Assembly: GCF_902150035.1 (NCBI RefSeq)
Contig: NZ_LR597504.1
Span: 1-64,000 of the forward strand
Length of the DNA: 64,000 nt
Direction of reading: 5' to 3'
Source: Enorma burkinafasonensis
Lineage (GTDB): Bacteria; Actinomycetota; Coriobacteriia; Coriobacteriales; Coriobacteriaceae
Below the pieces are notes generated by a model. It made no database searches. It worked only from the letters and a program-made list of their open reading frames with translations, and was not told the DNA's origin. Shown here piece by piece: positions 34,851 through 46,358 of this stretch; positions within the stretch are counted from its first letter, which is position 1; every line of letters begins with the position of its first letter. Made by a program: the position numbers and the translations under genes.

Positions 34851-35270
34851 CTACTTAACCGAAGATATATCATGCCCCGTACCTTCGTCGCCGCCACGCG
34901 GCCGGGGCCCGCGCGGGCGCTCGACGAGCGCCTCCGCCCCGCCGGCGCGGTACTTTCGGCACCAGAGTCTGACCGTCGACTCGCTGGGAACGCCGTAGGC
35001 GACCATGACCTCGCGCAGCGTCTTGCCGCGGTCGACATGGTCGCGGGCGGCGGCTACCTTGACCTCGAGGTCGAAGGACGCACGCCGCGGGCCGCGGGCG
35101 AGAAGCGCCTCCTCGCCGCCCACCGCGTACGTGCGCGCCCAGGCGCGGGCCGTGACCTCGGGGACGGCGAGCTCGCGGGCGACCGTGCGGTAGCCATGGC
35201 CCTCCGCGAAGAGCCCGGCGGCTGCGCGCCGCTGCGCGTCGGCGTATCCGCTCCCCTTCGGCCGCGCCAT
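34851..35270 (-). CDS. Orphan IS3 OrfA-like double helix-turn-helix protein
   Basis: A 139-residue basic protein with two helix-turn-helix units: residues about 13-50 (YRTVARELAVPEVTARAW) and about 76-108 (LREVMVAYGVPSESTVRLW). This is the pattern of the OrfA (InsE/helix-turn-helix) half of IS3-family transposases. No OrfB integrase follows: the next frame downstream is fprA, 99 bases away, and no terminal inverted repeats are evident. The ATG at 35270 has GGGAGG before it, so it may still be translated. It is either a remnant or a domesticated DNA-binding protein. Confidence 0.7.
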   Translation of the reverse strand: MARPKGSGYADAQRRAAAGLFAEGHGYRTVARELAVPEVTARAWARTYAVGGEEALLARGPRRASFDLEVKVAAARDHVDRGKTLREVMVAYGVPSESTVRLWCRKYRAGGAEALVERPRGPRPRGGDEGTGHDISSVK

Positions 35271-35349
35271 CCGGTCGCCTCCCCTCTCCCTGCGCTCCCG
35301 CCGCCTGACCGATCCGCCCCGAGGGTGCGGTGCAGACCCCGGCGTCGCG

Positions 35350-36441
35350 CTAGAACCCGCGCGCGTGCTCCTCCGTAAGGGCGCCCGCGGTCGCCACCGC
35401 GATGCGCGCCGCGGCCTCGATATCCGAGAGCATGCAGATCGCGGCTCCCGCGTGGATGTAGCGGCAGGGCACCCCCGCCACGACGCAGGGCACGCCGTGC
35501 ATCTGGAGCGGGCCGCCGTTGTTGCCGCCGCCCGCGCGGACCGACGTCTGGCACACGATGCCCTGCTCGGCGGCCACGGAGAGGACGAAGCGCTGGTAGC
35601 GCGGGTTCGTGATGATGCTCACATCGAAGTAGCGAAACATCGGTCCCTGCCCGAGCGCGGTCTGCACTTCGTCCGCGGGCACGAAGGTGTCGTCGGCGGG
35701 GCAGCCCTCGAACGCGAAGGCAAGCTGTGGCCTCACCCGGCGCGCGACCTCCTCGATACCGCGCTCGCCGACCTCTTCCTGCGCCGACACGCAGCCCACC
35801 ACATCGAAGGCGAGGTCGTCGCGGCGGCTGAGCTCGCGCAGGGCGAGAAGCATCGCCGTGATGCCCGCGCGGCAGTCGAACGCCTTGCCCACGGCCACAT
35901 CGCGCGCGGCATCGTATGAGTAATGCGTCGCGGGGACGACCGGCTCCCCAATACCCGCACCGAACCGCTCTATGGCGTCGCGCTTCGAGGTCGCCCCGAT
36001 ATCGAGCAGAACCTCGCCCGCGGCATCCTGTCCGGCCGCGGTGAAGTGCGGCGGGCGCACCCCCATCACGCCGCGCACCCACGAGCCGTCGGCCATGCGC
36101 ACGTACACGTCTTGGCCGCCCATAGTCCCCTTGGTGAAGCGGCCGAGCTCGACGAAGGTCATGGCGCCGTTGTCCTTGATGGCGCGCACCATGGCGCCCA
36201 CCTCGTCGCCGTGGGCGTCGAGCAGAAGCACCGGACGGGTGCCGGTGGCGTTGGCGGGCGTGATCGTGACGTTCAGCAGGGAGTCGACCTCGACCGTGGC
36301 CCAGCCGGAGCAGAATTCCCGCACGATCCGGACGACCTCGTCCTCGAACCCGGACGGGGCCTTCGCCTCCGATAGGCGCCCGAGCAGCGCCGAGACCTCC
36401 TCGCGGTCGATGCGCCATCCCGTGCCCGTATGCGTGTCCAT
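35350..36441 (-). CDS. M42-family metallo-aminopeptidase
   Basis: A 363-residue cytoplasmic di-metal peptidase of the glutamyl aminopeptidase/TET family. Metal and catalytic residues are visible in LLDAHGDEVGAM, KAFDCRAG, SAQEEVGERG (catalytic Glu), and the C-terminal RYIHAGA. Such enzymes form large self-compartmentalised complexes that trim peptides. The ATG at 36441 has GGGAG seven bases upstream; the preceding in-frame GTG is less likely. It is not evidently tied to its neighbours. Confidence 0.9.
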   Translation of the reverse strand: MDTHTGTGWRIDREEVSALLGRLSEAKAPSGFEDEVVRIVREFCSGWATVEVDSLLNVTITPANATGTRPVLLLDAHGDEVGAMVRAIKDNGAMTFVELGRFTKGTMGGQDVYVRMADGSWVRGVMGVRPPHFTAAGQDAAGEVLLDIGATSKRDAIERFGAGIGEPVVPATHYSYDAARDVAVGKAFDCRAGITAMLLALRELSRRDDLAFDVVGCVSAQEEVGERGIEEVARRVRPQLAFAFEGCPADDTFVPADEVQTALGQGPMFRYFDVSIITNPRYQRFVLSVAAEQGIVCQTSVRAGGGNNGGPLQMHGVPCVVAGVPCRYIHAGAAICMLSDIEAAARIAVATAGALTEEHARGF

Positions 36442-36525
36442 CACCGGCTCCCTTCTCGAGTTCCGCCCCGATGATAGCTCAGCCGGCGCCGCGGGCCCGC
36501 GACGCCGGTCCCGGTGACACCGATA

Positions 36526-39816
<3,291 letters not shown>

Positions 39817-39852
39817 GGTTTCCCTCTTCCTATGCGTGATTTCGGAAAAACC

Positions 39853-40022
39853 AGCCGCACAGTTCAGATATGAACGATTTTTTCTAACTCGAGAGGCCTG
39901 AGCGGGTCATAGAGCTCGTATTCATCGCTATCACCCAACAGTTTCCCGCGGTTTTTCCGCCTCGCGTTTCCGAGACATCGGCCGCTCGGCGCGCGGGCAA
40001 TGCATATCTGAACTACACGGCT
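39853..40022. repeat. Element of about 170 bp with inverted-repeat ends, between carA and carB
   Basis: Arms of 20 bases, AGCCGCACAGTTCAGATATG at 39853-39872 and its near-perfect reverse complement at 40003-40022 (GTTCAGATATG matches exactly), enclose about 130 bases that are richer in A+T than the flanking genes. The element has no open frame resembling a transposase. It separates two genes that are usually adjacent. Its layout suggests a miniature inverted-repeat element or a structured RNA region in the car transcript. Confidence 0.7.
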
Positions 40023-40047
40023 ACTATCGATCGATTTCGGATTCGAT

Positions 40048-41466
40048 TCAGCGCGCTGCCGGCGCGGCACCGCAATTCCAGCCCGCGAGGCGGCTCGCGG
40101 CGATGTCGATATCCAGATAGTCCGTCCTGCCATCCATGAGGCGCGTGAACGCGCGGAACAGATAGCACGCATCAGTCGGCCCCGGTGACGCCTCGGGATG
40201 GTACTGCACGGAGAAGGCGGGGATGTCGAGGAGCTGCATGCCCTCGACGGTGCCGTCGTTGAGGTTCACGTGGGTGAGCCCGATCCTGCCGAAACGCGGG
40301 TTCTCGACCACGGGCGCGACGCCGAGCTCCACCCATCGGCGCAGGTCGGCACCGGGGTGTTCCGCCACGCCCCCGCTGAGCTCGGGCACGAGCGGCCCCA
40401 GGCTCGCGAAGTCGAGGCTGAAGCCGTGGTTCTGCGCGGTGATCTCGACGCGGCGGGTGAGCAGGTTCATCACGGGCTGGTTGCCGCCGCGGTGCCCGTA
40501 CTTGAGCTTCTCCATGCGTCCGCCTGCGGCGAGTGCGATCATCTGATGGCCCAGGCAGATGCCGAAGACGGGGACCTCGCCCAAGAGCTTCGCCACCTCG
40601 CGGTAGGTCTCCCCCACCGACGAGGGGTCGCCCGGGCCGTTAGAGAGAAAGACCCCGTCGGGGCGGCGCGCGAGCACTTCGGATGCCGGGGTGTCCCAGG
40701 GGACGAGCTCGACCACGCAGCCTGCGCGCACCAGCCCCTCGAGGATGCCCCGCTTGATGCCGCAATCGTAGGCGACGACCCGGTACTGCTTCCCGTCGGG
40801 CGCCGGGCCGCGGGCGAAGTCATGGCTTTCGGGGAGGTCGGCGGGACCGTAGGTGCACGGGCTCGTGCGGCTCACCGTCTCTACCAGGTTCACGCCCACC
40901 AGGTCCGGTGCGGCGGCCATGCGCGCACGCAGCTCCGCCTCGTCGAATACCTCCGTGGTGATGATGCCCTCCTGGGCGCCGGCCTCGCGCAGGTGCCGTA
41001 CGAGCGCGCGCGTGTCCACACCCTCGATGGCGACCACACCCTGCCGCTCGAGATAGGCGGTGAGACTCTCGGTCGACCGCCAGTTCGACGGGGTGGAAAC
41101 GACATCGTGCGCGACAAGGCCCCTGAGTGCGGGCGCCGCATCGACGCCCTTGCCGACAGGGCCCTGGTCGTCCTCGGCGTCGATCCCGTAGTTGCCGATC
41201 TGCGGATAGGTCATGGTGACGATCTGGCCCGCATACGAGGGGTCGGTGATGACCTCGAAGTATCCCTCAACGGAGGTGTTGAAGCAGACCTCGCCGACCG
41301 CGGTGCCCCGTGCGCCGGCCGCGCGACCGCGAAGCAGCAACCCGTCCTCGAGCATGAGCAGCCCCGGTACCGCGGTGCCCTTGGACGTGCCCGCGAGCAT
41401 GCGCTCGGCGAGCGGGCTTCCCGTCGCTGCCGTATCGGACCCGACGGGGTTCTCGAACAGTGCCAT
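40048..41466 (-). CDS. carA: Carbamoyl-phosphate synthase small (glutaminase) chain
   Basis: The 472-residue glutamine amidotransferase subunit delivers ammonia to CarB. The N-terminal CPSase domain reads LLMLEDGLLLRG and CFNTSVEGYFEVITDPSYAGQIV; the class I glutaminase domain has the nucleophile in FGICLGHQ and the His-Glu pair in QYHPEASPGP. About 36 residues precede the usual N-terminus. The ATG at 41466 is chosen because AAAGGAGAG lies just before it. A consensus -10 and a dyad precede it. Confidence 0.95.
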   Translation of the reverse strand: MALFENPVGSDTAATGSPLAERMLAGTSKGTAVPGLLMLEDGLLLRGRAAGARGTAVGEVCFNTSVEGYFEVITDPSYAGQIVTMTYPQIGNYGIDAEDDQGPVGKGVDAAPALRGLVAHDVVSTPSNWRSTESLTAYLERQGVVAIEGVDTRALVRHLREAGAQEGIITTEVFDEAELRARMAAAPDLVGVNLVETVSRTSPCTYGPADLPESHDFARGPAPDGKQYRVVAYDCGIKRGILEGLVRAGCVVELVPWDTPASEVLARRPDGVFLSNGPGDPSSVGETYREVAKLLGEVPVFGICLGHQMIALAAGGRMEKLKYGHRGGNQPVMNLLTRRVEITAQNHGFSLDFASLGPLVPELSGGVAEHPGADLRRWVELGVAPVVENPRFGRIGLTHVNLNDGTVEGMQLLDIPAFSVQYHPEASPGPTDACYLFRAFTRLMDGRTDYLDIDIAASRLAGWNCGAAPAAR

Positions 41467-41521
41467 CTTCTCTCCTTTCCGGCCTCGCGGGACCGGGCTT
41501 AAAGGTTTATAGGCTCATGGC

Positions 41522-41556
41522 ATTATAGCGACAAGTTCTCATAAACTCGCGAGAAC
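41522..41556 (-). promoter_or_regulatory. carA promoter with an overlapping dyad
   Basis: On the minus strand a perfect TATAAT (41522-41527) lies about 50 bases before the carA start. No good -35 hexamer is present at 16-18 bases; instead that region is covered by the dyad GTTCTC (41535-41540) and GAGAAC (41551-41556), ten bases apart. This suggests an activator or repressor site over the -35. The rest of the 307-base gap to 41773 holds a GC-rich dyad near 41613-41637 and no gene. Confidence 0.5.
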
Positions 41557-41773
41557 ATACGGATTCGTAACAATTTGCCGCTATCTATATGCAATTTCGG
41601 AACCATACGGCGGCCGCTGGCGGCTCAAGCTGCCGGCCATAAGGAAAACGCAAGTGCGGTCCTGTGGCAGCAGCGTGTTTCCGCTCGGTTTCATCCTGGC
41701 GCACGCGGGAAAACGTACTATCCTTGGTCCTTGTACGCTGGTCCATAAGTCCGCGGATGAAAGAAGGAATCCC

Positions 41774-42667
41774 ATGTCCAACCGAATCAGCACCGCTCTG
41801 CCGCCCCTCTACACGCGCGAAGGGGCCTACATCCCCCGTGTCGCCGCCGTCCACGACATGTGCGGCTACGGCAAATGCTCGCTCGGCATCGCCATCCCCG
41901 TCCTCTCGGCGGCGGGCGTCGACGTCTGCCCCGTCCCCACGGCCCTCTTCTCGGCCCATACCAAGTTCCCGGTGTTCTACATGCACGACACGACGAGCAT
42001 GCTCGATGAGTATCTCGACGCCTGGCAGCAGGAGGGCATCGACCTCGACGGCGTGTACTCGGGCTTCCTCGGGTCCGCCGAGCAGGTCGTGGTCATCCAG
42101 CGCCTCTATCGCGAGTACCCCGAAGCGCTCCGCATCGTCGACCCCGTCATGGGCGACGGCGGCTCCAAGTACCCCACCTACACCGACGAGATGTGCGAGG
42201 CCATGAAGGGGCTCGTCGACGGTGCCGACATCCTGACCCCCAACCTCACCGAGGCCTCGATCCTCACCGGCATCCCCTACCAAGGCCAGGACGTCGACGT
42301 GGCGTTCATCCAGCGCAACGTCGACGCGCTTATCTCCATGGGCGCGAAGTCGGTGGTCATCAAGGGCATCGTCCATGAGGGCGAGCAGATCATCAGGAAC
42401 TACCTGGCCACGGCATCGGTGGATGACGGCAAGGTCGTCGAGATCTCGAGCGAGCTTCTGCCCTACATGCTCCACGGCACCGGCGACCTCTTCGCGAGCG
42501 GCCTCACCGCGGCGGTCTACACCGGTCGCGAGCTCGACGAGGCGGTCGAGTTCGCCGGCACGCTCGTGCGCGACGCCATGGCCATCACCTGCGAGCAGCC
42601 CGACTACGAGGTCCGCGGCGTGAGCTTCGAGCCGGTCCTCGGCGATGTGACGGCGCTTCTCCCCTAG
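41774..42667 (+). CDS. pdxY: Pyridoxal/pyridoxamine kinase
   Basis: A 297-residue ribokinase-family enzyme that phosphorylates B6 vitamers for pyridoxal phosphate salvage. VHDMCGYGKCSLGIAIPVLSAAGV and the PVPTALFSAHT region match the PdxK/PdxY N-terminus. DPVMGDGG, LTPNLTEASILTG and HGTGDLFAS (anion hole and catalytic Asp) complete it. The frame is open from upstream, but the ATG at 41774 has AAGAAGGA before it and the right N-terminus. It is divergent from carA and convergent with the next gene, seven bases away. Confidence 0.9.
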   Translation: MSNRISTALPPLYTREGAYIPRVAAVHDMCGYGKCSLGIAIPVLSAAGVDVCPVPTALFSAHTKFPVFYMHDTTSMLDEYLDAWQQEGIDLDGVYSGFLGSAEQVVVIQRLYREYPEALRIVDPVMGDGGSKYPTYTDEMCEAMKGLVDGADILTPNLTEASILTGIPYQGQDVDVAFIQRNVDALISMGAKSVVIKGIVHEGEQIIRNYLATASVDDGKVVEISSELLPYMLHGTGDLFASGLTAAVYTGRELDEAVEFAGTLVRDAMAITCEQPDYEVRGVSFEPVLGDVTALLP

Positions 42668-42673
42668 CGGGGC

Positions 42674-43663
42674 CTACTCGTCCGCGGCGCTCCGGGCGGG
42701 CGCATCGTCTTCCAGCACGTCGGCGAGCGACCTGTCGGGGGTTCCTCCCCGATAGGCCTCGCTGCCCATGAGCTCGCGCTCCATCTCGAGCTCGCGCTCC
42801 TGCGCCTCGATGTCGGTCTGGTCGACACCGGGCGTCTCGATGATCGAGGACACGGAGTTCACCTGCTCCTGGATGCGTTTGGCGACCTCTTCGTCCATGC
42901 CGACGATGCGCAGCTCCCAGCCGATGTTGCTCGACTCGCCCGAGCGGCTCTTGGTCCAGATGAACGAGAACATCTCGCGCTCGGCAGCGACATCGGGGGC
43001 CGCGGAGATGAACGAGTCGCCCACGATGTTCCCGTCCCCGTCCACCCGCGCCGAGACGTTGTAGACCACGCGGTAGATGTTGTCGTTCAGAAGCGCGTTG
43101 GTGGCGAGAGCCGACGATTCGAGCTGGCTGTTCGAGAACAGCTCGAGCTCGTTCGACGACTCAGTCGAGACGACGTCGACCTCGACGACGCCGGTGCGCT
43201 CATCAGCCTCGACGACGGTGAAGTCCTCCGGGAACTGCGTAAAGCCGTTGCCCCATTCCACGCCGCCGTCGAGCGCGCGGCTCACCGTCTCGACGTTCAC
43301 CGATTCGGAGAGGTTCGCGGTGTTCAGGCGGCGGATGACGCCGTAGCCGATCTGCATGCCCACCACGAGCACGATGACGCCCACGATGAGGATGATGCCG
43401 AAGCGGGAGATGGTGCTGCCGACGGTCGAGCCGGAAGGGTCCTCATCCGAGAGCGGGTCGATGTTCCGCCGCTTGCGGGAGCGCCGGTCCTCTTCGCGGA
43501 GCTCCTCGAGCGCCTTCTCGTCGCCGGCGCGGCGGGCGGCGCGCCATGCCCCGAGCCGCCGCTCGCGGTCGCGCGCGCGGACGGGGTCGACGAGACCGGA
43601 CGCATCGATCTCCGAGAACAGCTCGGCGACCTCTTCCGGTGTCATCTTGTCGTCTTTGCGCAT
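42674..43663 (-). CDS. Unknown single-pass membrane protein
   Basis: A 329-residue protein that I do not recognise. Residues 1-85 are charged and cytoplasmic in character, with many Arg and Glu. One strong membrane segment lies at about residues 90-110 (FGIILIVGVIVLVVGMQIGY). The following region of about 170 residues looks like a folded extracytoplasmic domain rich in beta-strand (VEADERTGVVEVDVVSTESS). The end is acidic and probably flexible. The ATG at 43663 follows AAGGA. It lies 20 bases after an ABC exporter gene on the same strand, so they are probably cotranscribed. Confidence 0.75.
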   Translation of the reverse strand: MRKDDKMTPEEVAELFSEIDASGLVDPVRARDRERRLGAWRAARRAGDEKALEELREEDRRSRKRRNIDPLSDEDPSGSTVGSTISRFGIILIVGVIVLVVGMQIGYGVIRRLNTANLSESVNVETVSRALDGGVEWGNGFTQFPEDFTVVEADERTGVVEVDVVSTESSNELELFSNSQLESSALATNALLNDNIYRVVYNVSARVDGDGNIVGDSFISAAPDVAAEREMFSFIWTKSRSGESSNIGWELRIVGMDEEVAKRIQEQVNSVSSIIETPGVDQTDIEAQERELEMERELMGSEAYRGGTPDRSLADVLEDDAPARSAADE

Positions 43664-43683
43664 GGCGGTCCTTATCGGGGATG

Positions 43684-45528
43684 CTAGGCGATCTGAGGTG
43701 CCGCGCCGCCCTCACGCAGGGGCTCGCGGGTGCCCTCGAACTGCATTCGATAGTACCGGGCGTACGTGCCCCCACGGGCGAGAAGCTCGTCGTGCGTGCC
43801 GCGTTCCACAACTCGACCACGCTCCACGGTGGCGATCTCGTCCGCGTTCTTGATGGTCGAGAGGCGGTGCGCGATGATGATCGTCGTGCGGTCGCGGGCC
43901 AGGCGCTCAAGCGATTCCTGAACCGCCTCCTCGCTCTCGTTGTCCAGCGCCGAGGTGGCCTCGTCGAGGATGAGGATCGAGGGGTCCTTGAGGAAGACGC
44001 GCGCGATGGCGATGCGCTGCTTCTGCCCACCCGAGAGGCGGCTGCCGCGCTCGCCCACCACCGTGTCGTAGCCATCGGGCAGGCTCTCGATGAAGGCGTC
44101 GATGTTGGCCTCGTGCGCGGCGCGCGCGATCTCCGCCTTCGTCGCGCCCGGCCGACCGTAGGCGATGTTCTCGCCGATCGTGCCGTCGAAGAGGTAGACG
44201 TCCTGCTGCACGAGGCCGATCGCCCGGCGCAGGCTCTCCTGCGTCACCGTGCGCACGTCCTGCCCGTCGATGGAGATGGAGCCCGCCTGCACATCGTAGA
44301 AGCGCGGGAGCAGCGAGCAGGTCGTGGTCTTGCCGCCGCCCGACGGGCCCACGAGCGCGATGGTCTCGCCCGGGCGGATCGAGAGGTTCAGGTGGTCGAT
44401 GACCGGACGGCCCTCCCGGCCGGAGCCGAGCTCCTCGTCGTCGTAGGTGAAGCACACGTCGGTGTACTCGATGGCGCCCGCGGTGACCTCAAGGGGACTG
44501 GCGTCCGGTGCGTCCTCGATATCCGGCGCGGTCAGGATGACCTCGTCCATGCGCTTGAAGCCGGCGATGGCCTTCTGGATGTTCTCGGTCGAGTTCACGA
44601 GCGTCTCGATGGGCGTGGTGAAGAGGCTGATGTAGAGCGCGAAGGTCGCCATGTCGACTGCGCTCATCTGCCCCCGCGCGACGAGCGCGCCGCCGAGCAC
44701 GACGATGATGGTGAACAGCGCCCCGGTCATGAGGGCGCTCGTGGCCTGGTAGGCGCCCATGGCATGGTACTGGTCGACCTTCGAGGCGAGGTAGCGCGCG
44801 TTCGAGCGGCGGAACTTGAAGCGCTCGGCATCCTCGTTCGCGAACGACTTCACCACGCGCATGCCCGCGAGCGAGTCCTGCAACTGGGAGTTGACCTCCG
44901 CGATCTTGCGGCGGTTGTCGGCGAACACCGCGCGCATGCGCAGGTTCTGCCGCACCATCACGGCAACGAAGAAGAGCGTCACGGCGCACATCACGCCCGC
45001 GAGCGCGGGCGAGATCGTGAAGAGGATCACGAACGCGCCGACGATCTCGACGCCGCAGATGATGATCCACTCAGGCACGTGGTGCGCAGCCTCGCAGATG
45101 TCGAAGAGGTCGTTCACCACGCGGCTCATCATGTCGCCCGAGTTGACCCGGTCAAAGTAGCTGAAACTGAAGCGCTCGTACTGGTCGAAGAGGTCCTGGC
45201 GCATCATCGACTCCATCCGCGCGCCCATGATGTGTCCTTGCGCGGAGACGAAGTACCTGCATGCGCAGCGTATGAGGTACATGATGACGAGCCCTGCGGC
45301 GACCATGCCGAGCGAGGCGAGGATGCGGGTCGGCCCCTCGGTGAAGAGCCCTCCGGTCAGGTTGCGCAGGATGACCGGGAACGCCAAGTCGATGCCGGCG
45401 ATGACGAGCGCGCAGGCGGTATCGGCGATGAGCAGGTGCTTCTGCGGCCCGTAGTAGGCGAAAAACCTCCCCAGCATCGTGGCGCGGCGCTTCCCGCCGT
45501 TCGCGTTCCGCATGTCTCGAGATCCCAT
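43684..45528 (-). CDS. ABC exporter, homodimer-type half-transporter
   Basis: A 614-residue protein with six membrane helices (about residues 18-320) and an ATPase domain. Walker A GPSGGGKTT, Q-loop VQQDVYLF, signature LSGGQKQR, Walker B ILILDEATSALD with the catalytic Glu, and the switch His in IIAHRLST are all canonical, so it can work as a homodimer, unlike the pair at 10.8-14.6 kb. The ATG at 45528 follows AGAGGAA. It leads a two-gene unit with the unknown membrane protein. Substrate unknown (lipid or drug export are possible). Confidence 0.9.
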   Translation of the reverse strand: MGSRDMRNANGGKRRATMLGRFFAYYGPQKHLLIADTACALVIAGIDLAFPVILRNLTGGLFTEGPTRILASLGMVAAGLVIMYLIRCACRYFVSAQGHIMGARMESMMRQDLFDQYERFSFSYFDRVNSGDMMSRVVNDLFDICEAAHHVPEWIIICGVEIVGAFVILFTISPALAGVMCAVTLFFVAVMVRQNLRMRAVFADNRRKIAEVNSQLQDSLAGMRVVKSFANEDAERFKFRRSNARYLASKVDQYHAMGAYQATSALMTGALFTIIVVLGGALVARGQMSAVDMATFALYISLFTTPIETLVNSTENIQKAIAGFKRMDEVILTAPDIEDAPDASPLEVTAGAIEYTDVCFTYDDEELGSGREGRPVIDHLNLSIRPGETIALVGPSGGGKTTTCSLLPRFYDVQAGSISIDGQDVRTVTQESLRRAIGLVQQDVYLFDGTIGENIAYGRPGATKAEIARAAHEANIDAFIESLPDGYDTVVGERGSRLSGGQKQRIAIARVFLKDPSILILDEATSALDNESEEAVQESLERLARDRTTIIIAHRLSTIKNADEIATVERGRVVERGTHDELLARGGTYARYYRMQFEGTREPLREGGAAPQIA

Positions 45529-45592
45529 CGTTCCTCTTTTCGCCGACGTCGACGCCTTGTTCCCTACCCGTTTGGGTCTCTCAGTCTAGCAC

Positions 45593-45684
45593 GTATGTAA
45601 ATGAGCATATCCCACTGTATAGGTCCCCTGTTTTGGGTACCATTACATACCGTTCTTGCGAGGACGGGGGTCCACCCCGCAAGA
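45593..45684. repeat. Inverted repeat and hairpin upstream of the bifunctional-nuclease gene
   Basis: GTATGTAA (45593-45600) and TTACATAC (45643-45650) are exact reverse complements 42 bases apart. They are followed by a hairpin-forming stretch at 45656-45684, in which CTTGC pairs with GCAAG and GGGGT with ACCCC. They lie in the divergent gap between the ABC exporter and the plus-strand gene. The function is unknown; a leader structure or a small repeat are both possible. Confidence 0.4.
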
Positions 45685-45723
45685 GCAAGCCAACTCGAAA
45701 CCGCATTATCTGGGAGGTGCCAT

Positions 45724-46239
45724 ATGATTCGCGTTGACATCGAGACCATCATCATGGCCTCCGGTCCCGTACCCTCCGTCATCGTGCTCCGCGAGCGTTC
45801 CCATGCCGACGGCAGCGAGGCGCCCCTACGGACGCTCTCCATCCAGACCGGCTCGTTCGAGGCGGCGGCCATCAGCCGCGGCATCGACGGCTCGAAGTCC
45901 GCCCGCCCCATCACGCACGACCTGTTCGTAGACGCGCTCCAGGCCCTCGACGTGAAGGTCGAGCGCATCGAGATCAGCCGCGTCGACGCGCCGGTCTTCT
46001 TCTCCAAGGTCGTGCTCGTCCGCCGCGACGAGGACGACGCGGTGCACGAGGTCGCGCTCGACGCCCGCCCGAGCGACGCCATCGCCCTCGCGGTGCGCTG
46101 CAACACTCCCATCTACGTCGAGGACGATGTCATGAACCGCGCGGGCACCATCTCCTTCCGCACCGAGCAGGCCGCAAGCGACGAGGAGGTCGAGCGCTTC
46201 GACCGCTTCGTCCAGTCCCTCTCGCCCGACGACTTCTAG
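45724..46239 (+). CDS. Bifunctional nuclease (BFN/DUF151) family protein
   Basis: A 171-residue protein of the BFN family, first described in plants as a dual RNase/DNase and widespread in actinobacteria and thermophiles. VSVDARPSDAIALAVR-like LDARPSDAIALAVRCNTPIYV is the defining segment (residues about 118-137), with an acidic C-terminus of the UVR-like linker type. The frame opens 123 bases upstream, but the ATG at 45724 follows GGGAGGTG and gives the family N-terminus. It stands alone between divergent and convergent neighbours. The cellular role in bacteria is poorly known. Confidence 0.8.
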   Translation: MIRVDIETIIMASGPVPSVIVLRERSHADGSEAPLRTLSIQTGSFEAAAISRGIDGSKSARPITHDLFVDALQALDVKVERIEISRVDAPVFFSKVVLVRRDEDDAVHEVALDARPSDAIALAVRCNTPIYVEDDVMNRAGTISFRTEQAASDEEVERFDRFVQSLSPDDF

Positions 46240-46303
46240 GCGACTGGGAGACGTCGCGCCGCCGCTACACCTAAGGTGCCGGTGCCCTCCATACTCGTAA
46301 CGC

Positions 46304-46342
46304 AAAGCGGCCCGATCCCTCTCGGAACCGGGCCGCTTTTCC
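46304..46342. terminator. Rho-independent terminator between the BFN gene and gyrA
   Basis: AAAGCGGCCCG (46304-46314) pairs perfectly with CGGGCCGCTTT (46329-46339) across a 14-base loop and continues into TTTCC. It can end transcription of the plus-strand gene; the A-run on the opposite side may let it serve gyrA too. Confidence 0.85.
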
Positions 46343-46358
46343 TTAGTATCCCTATGGG

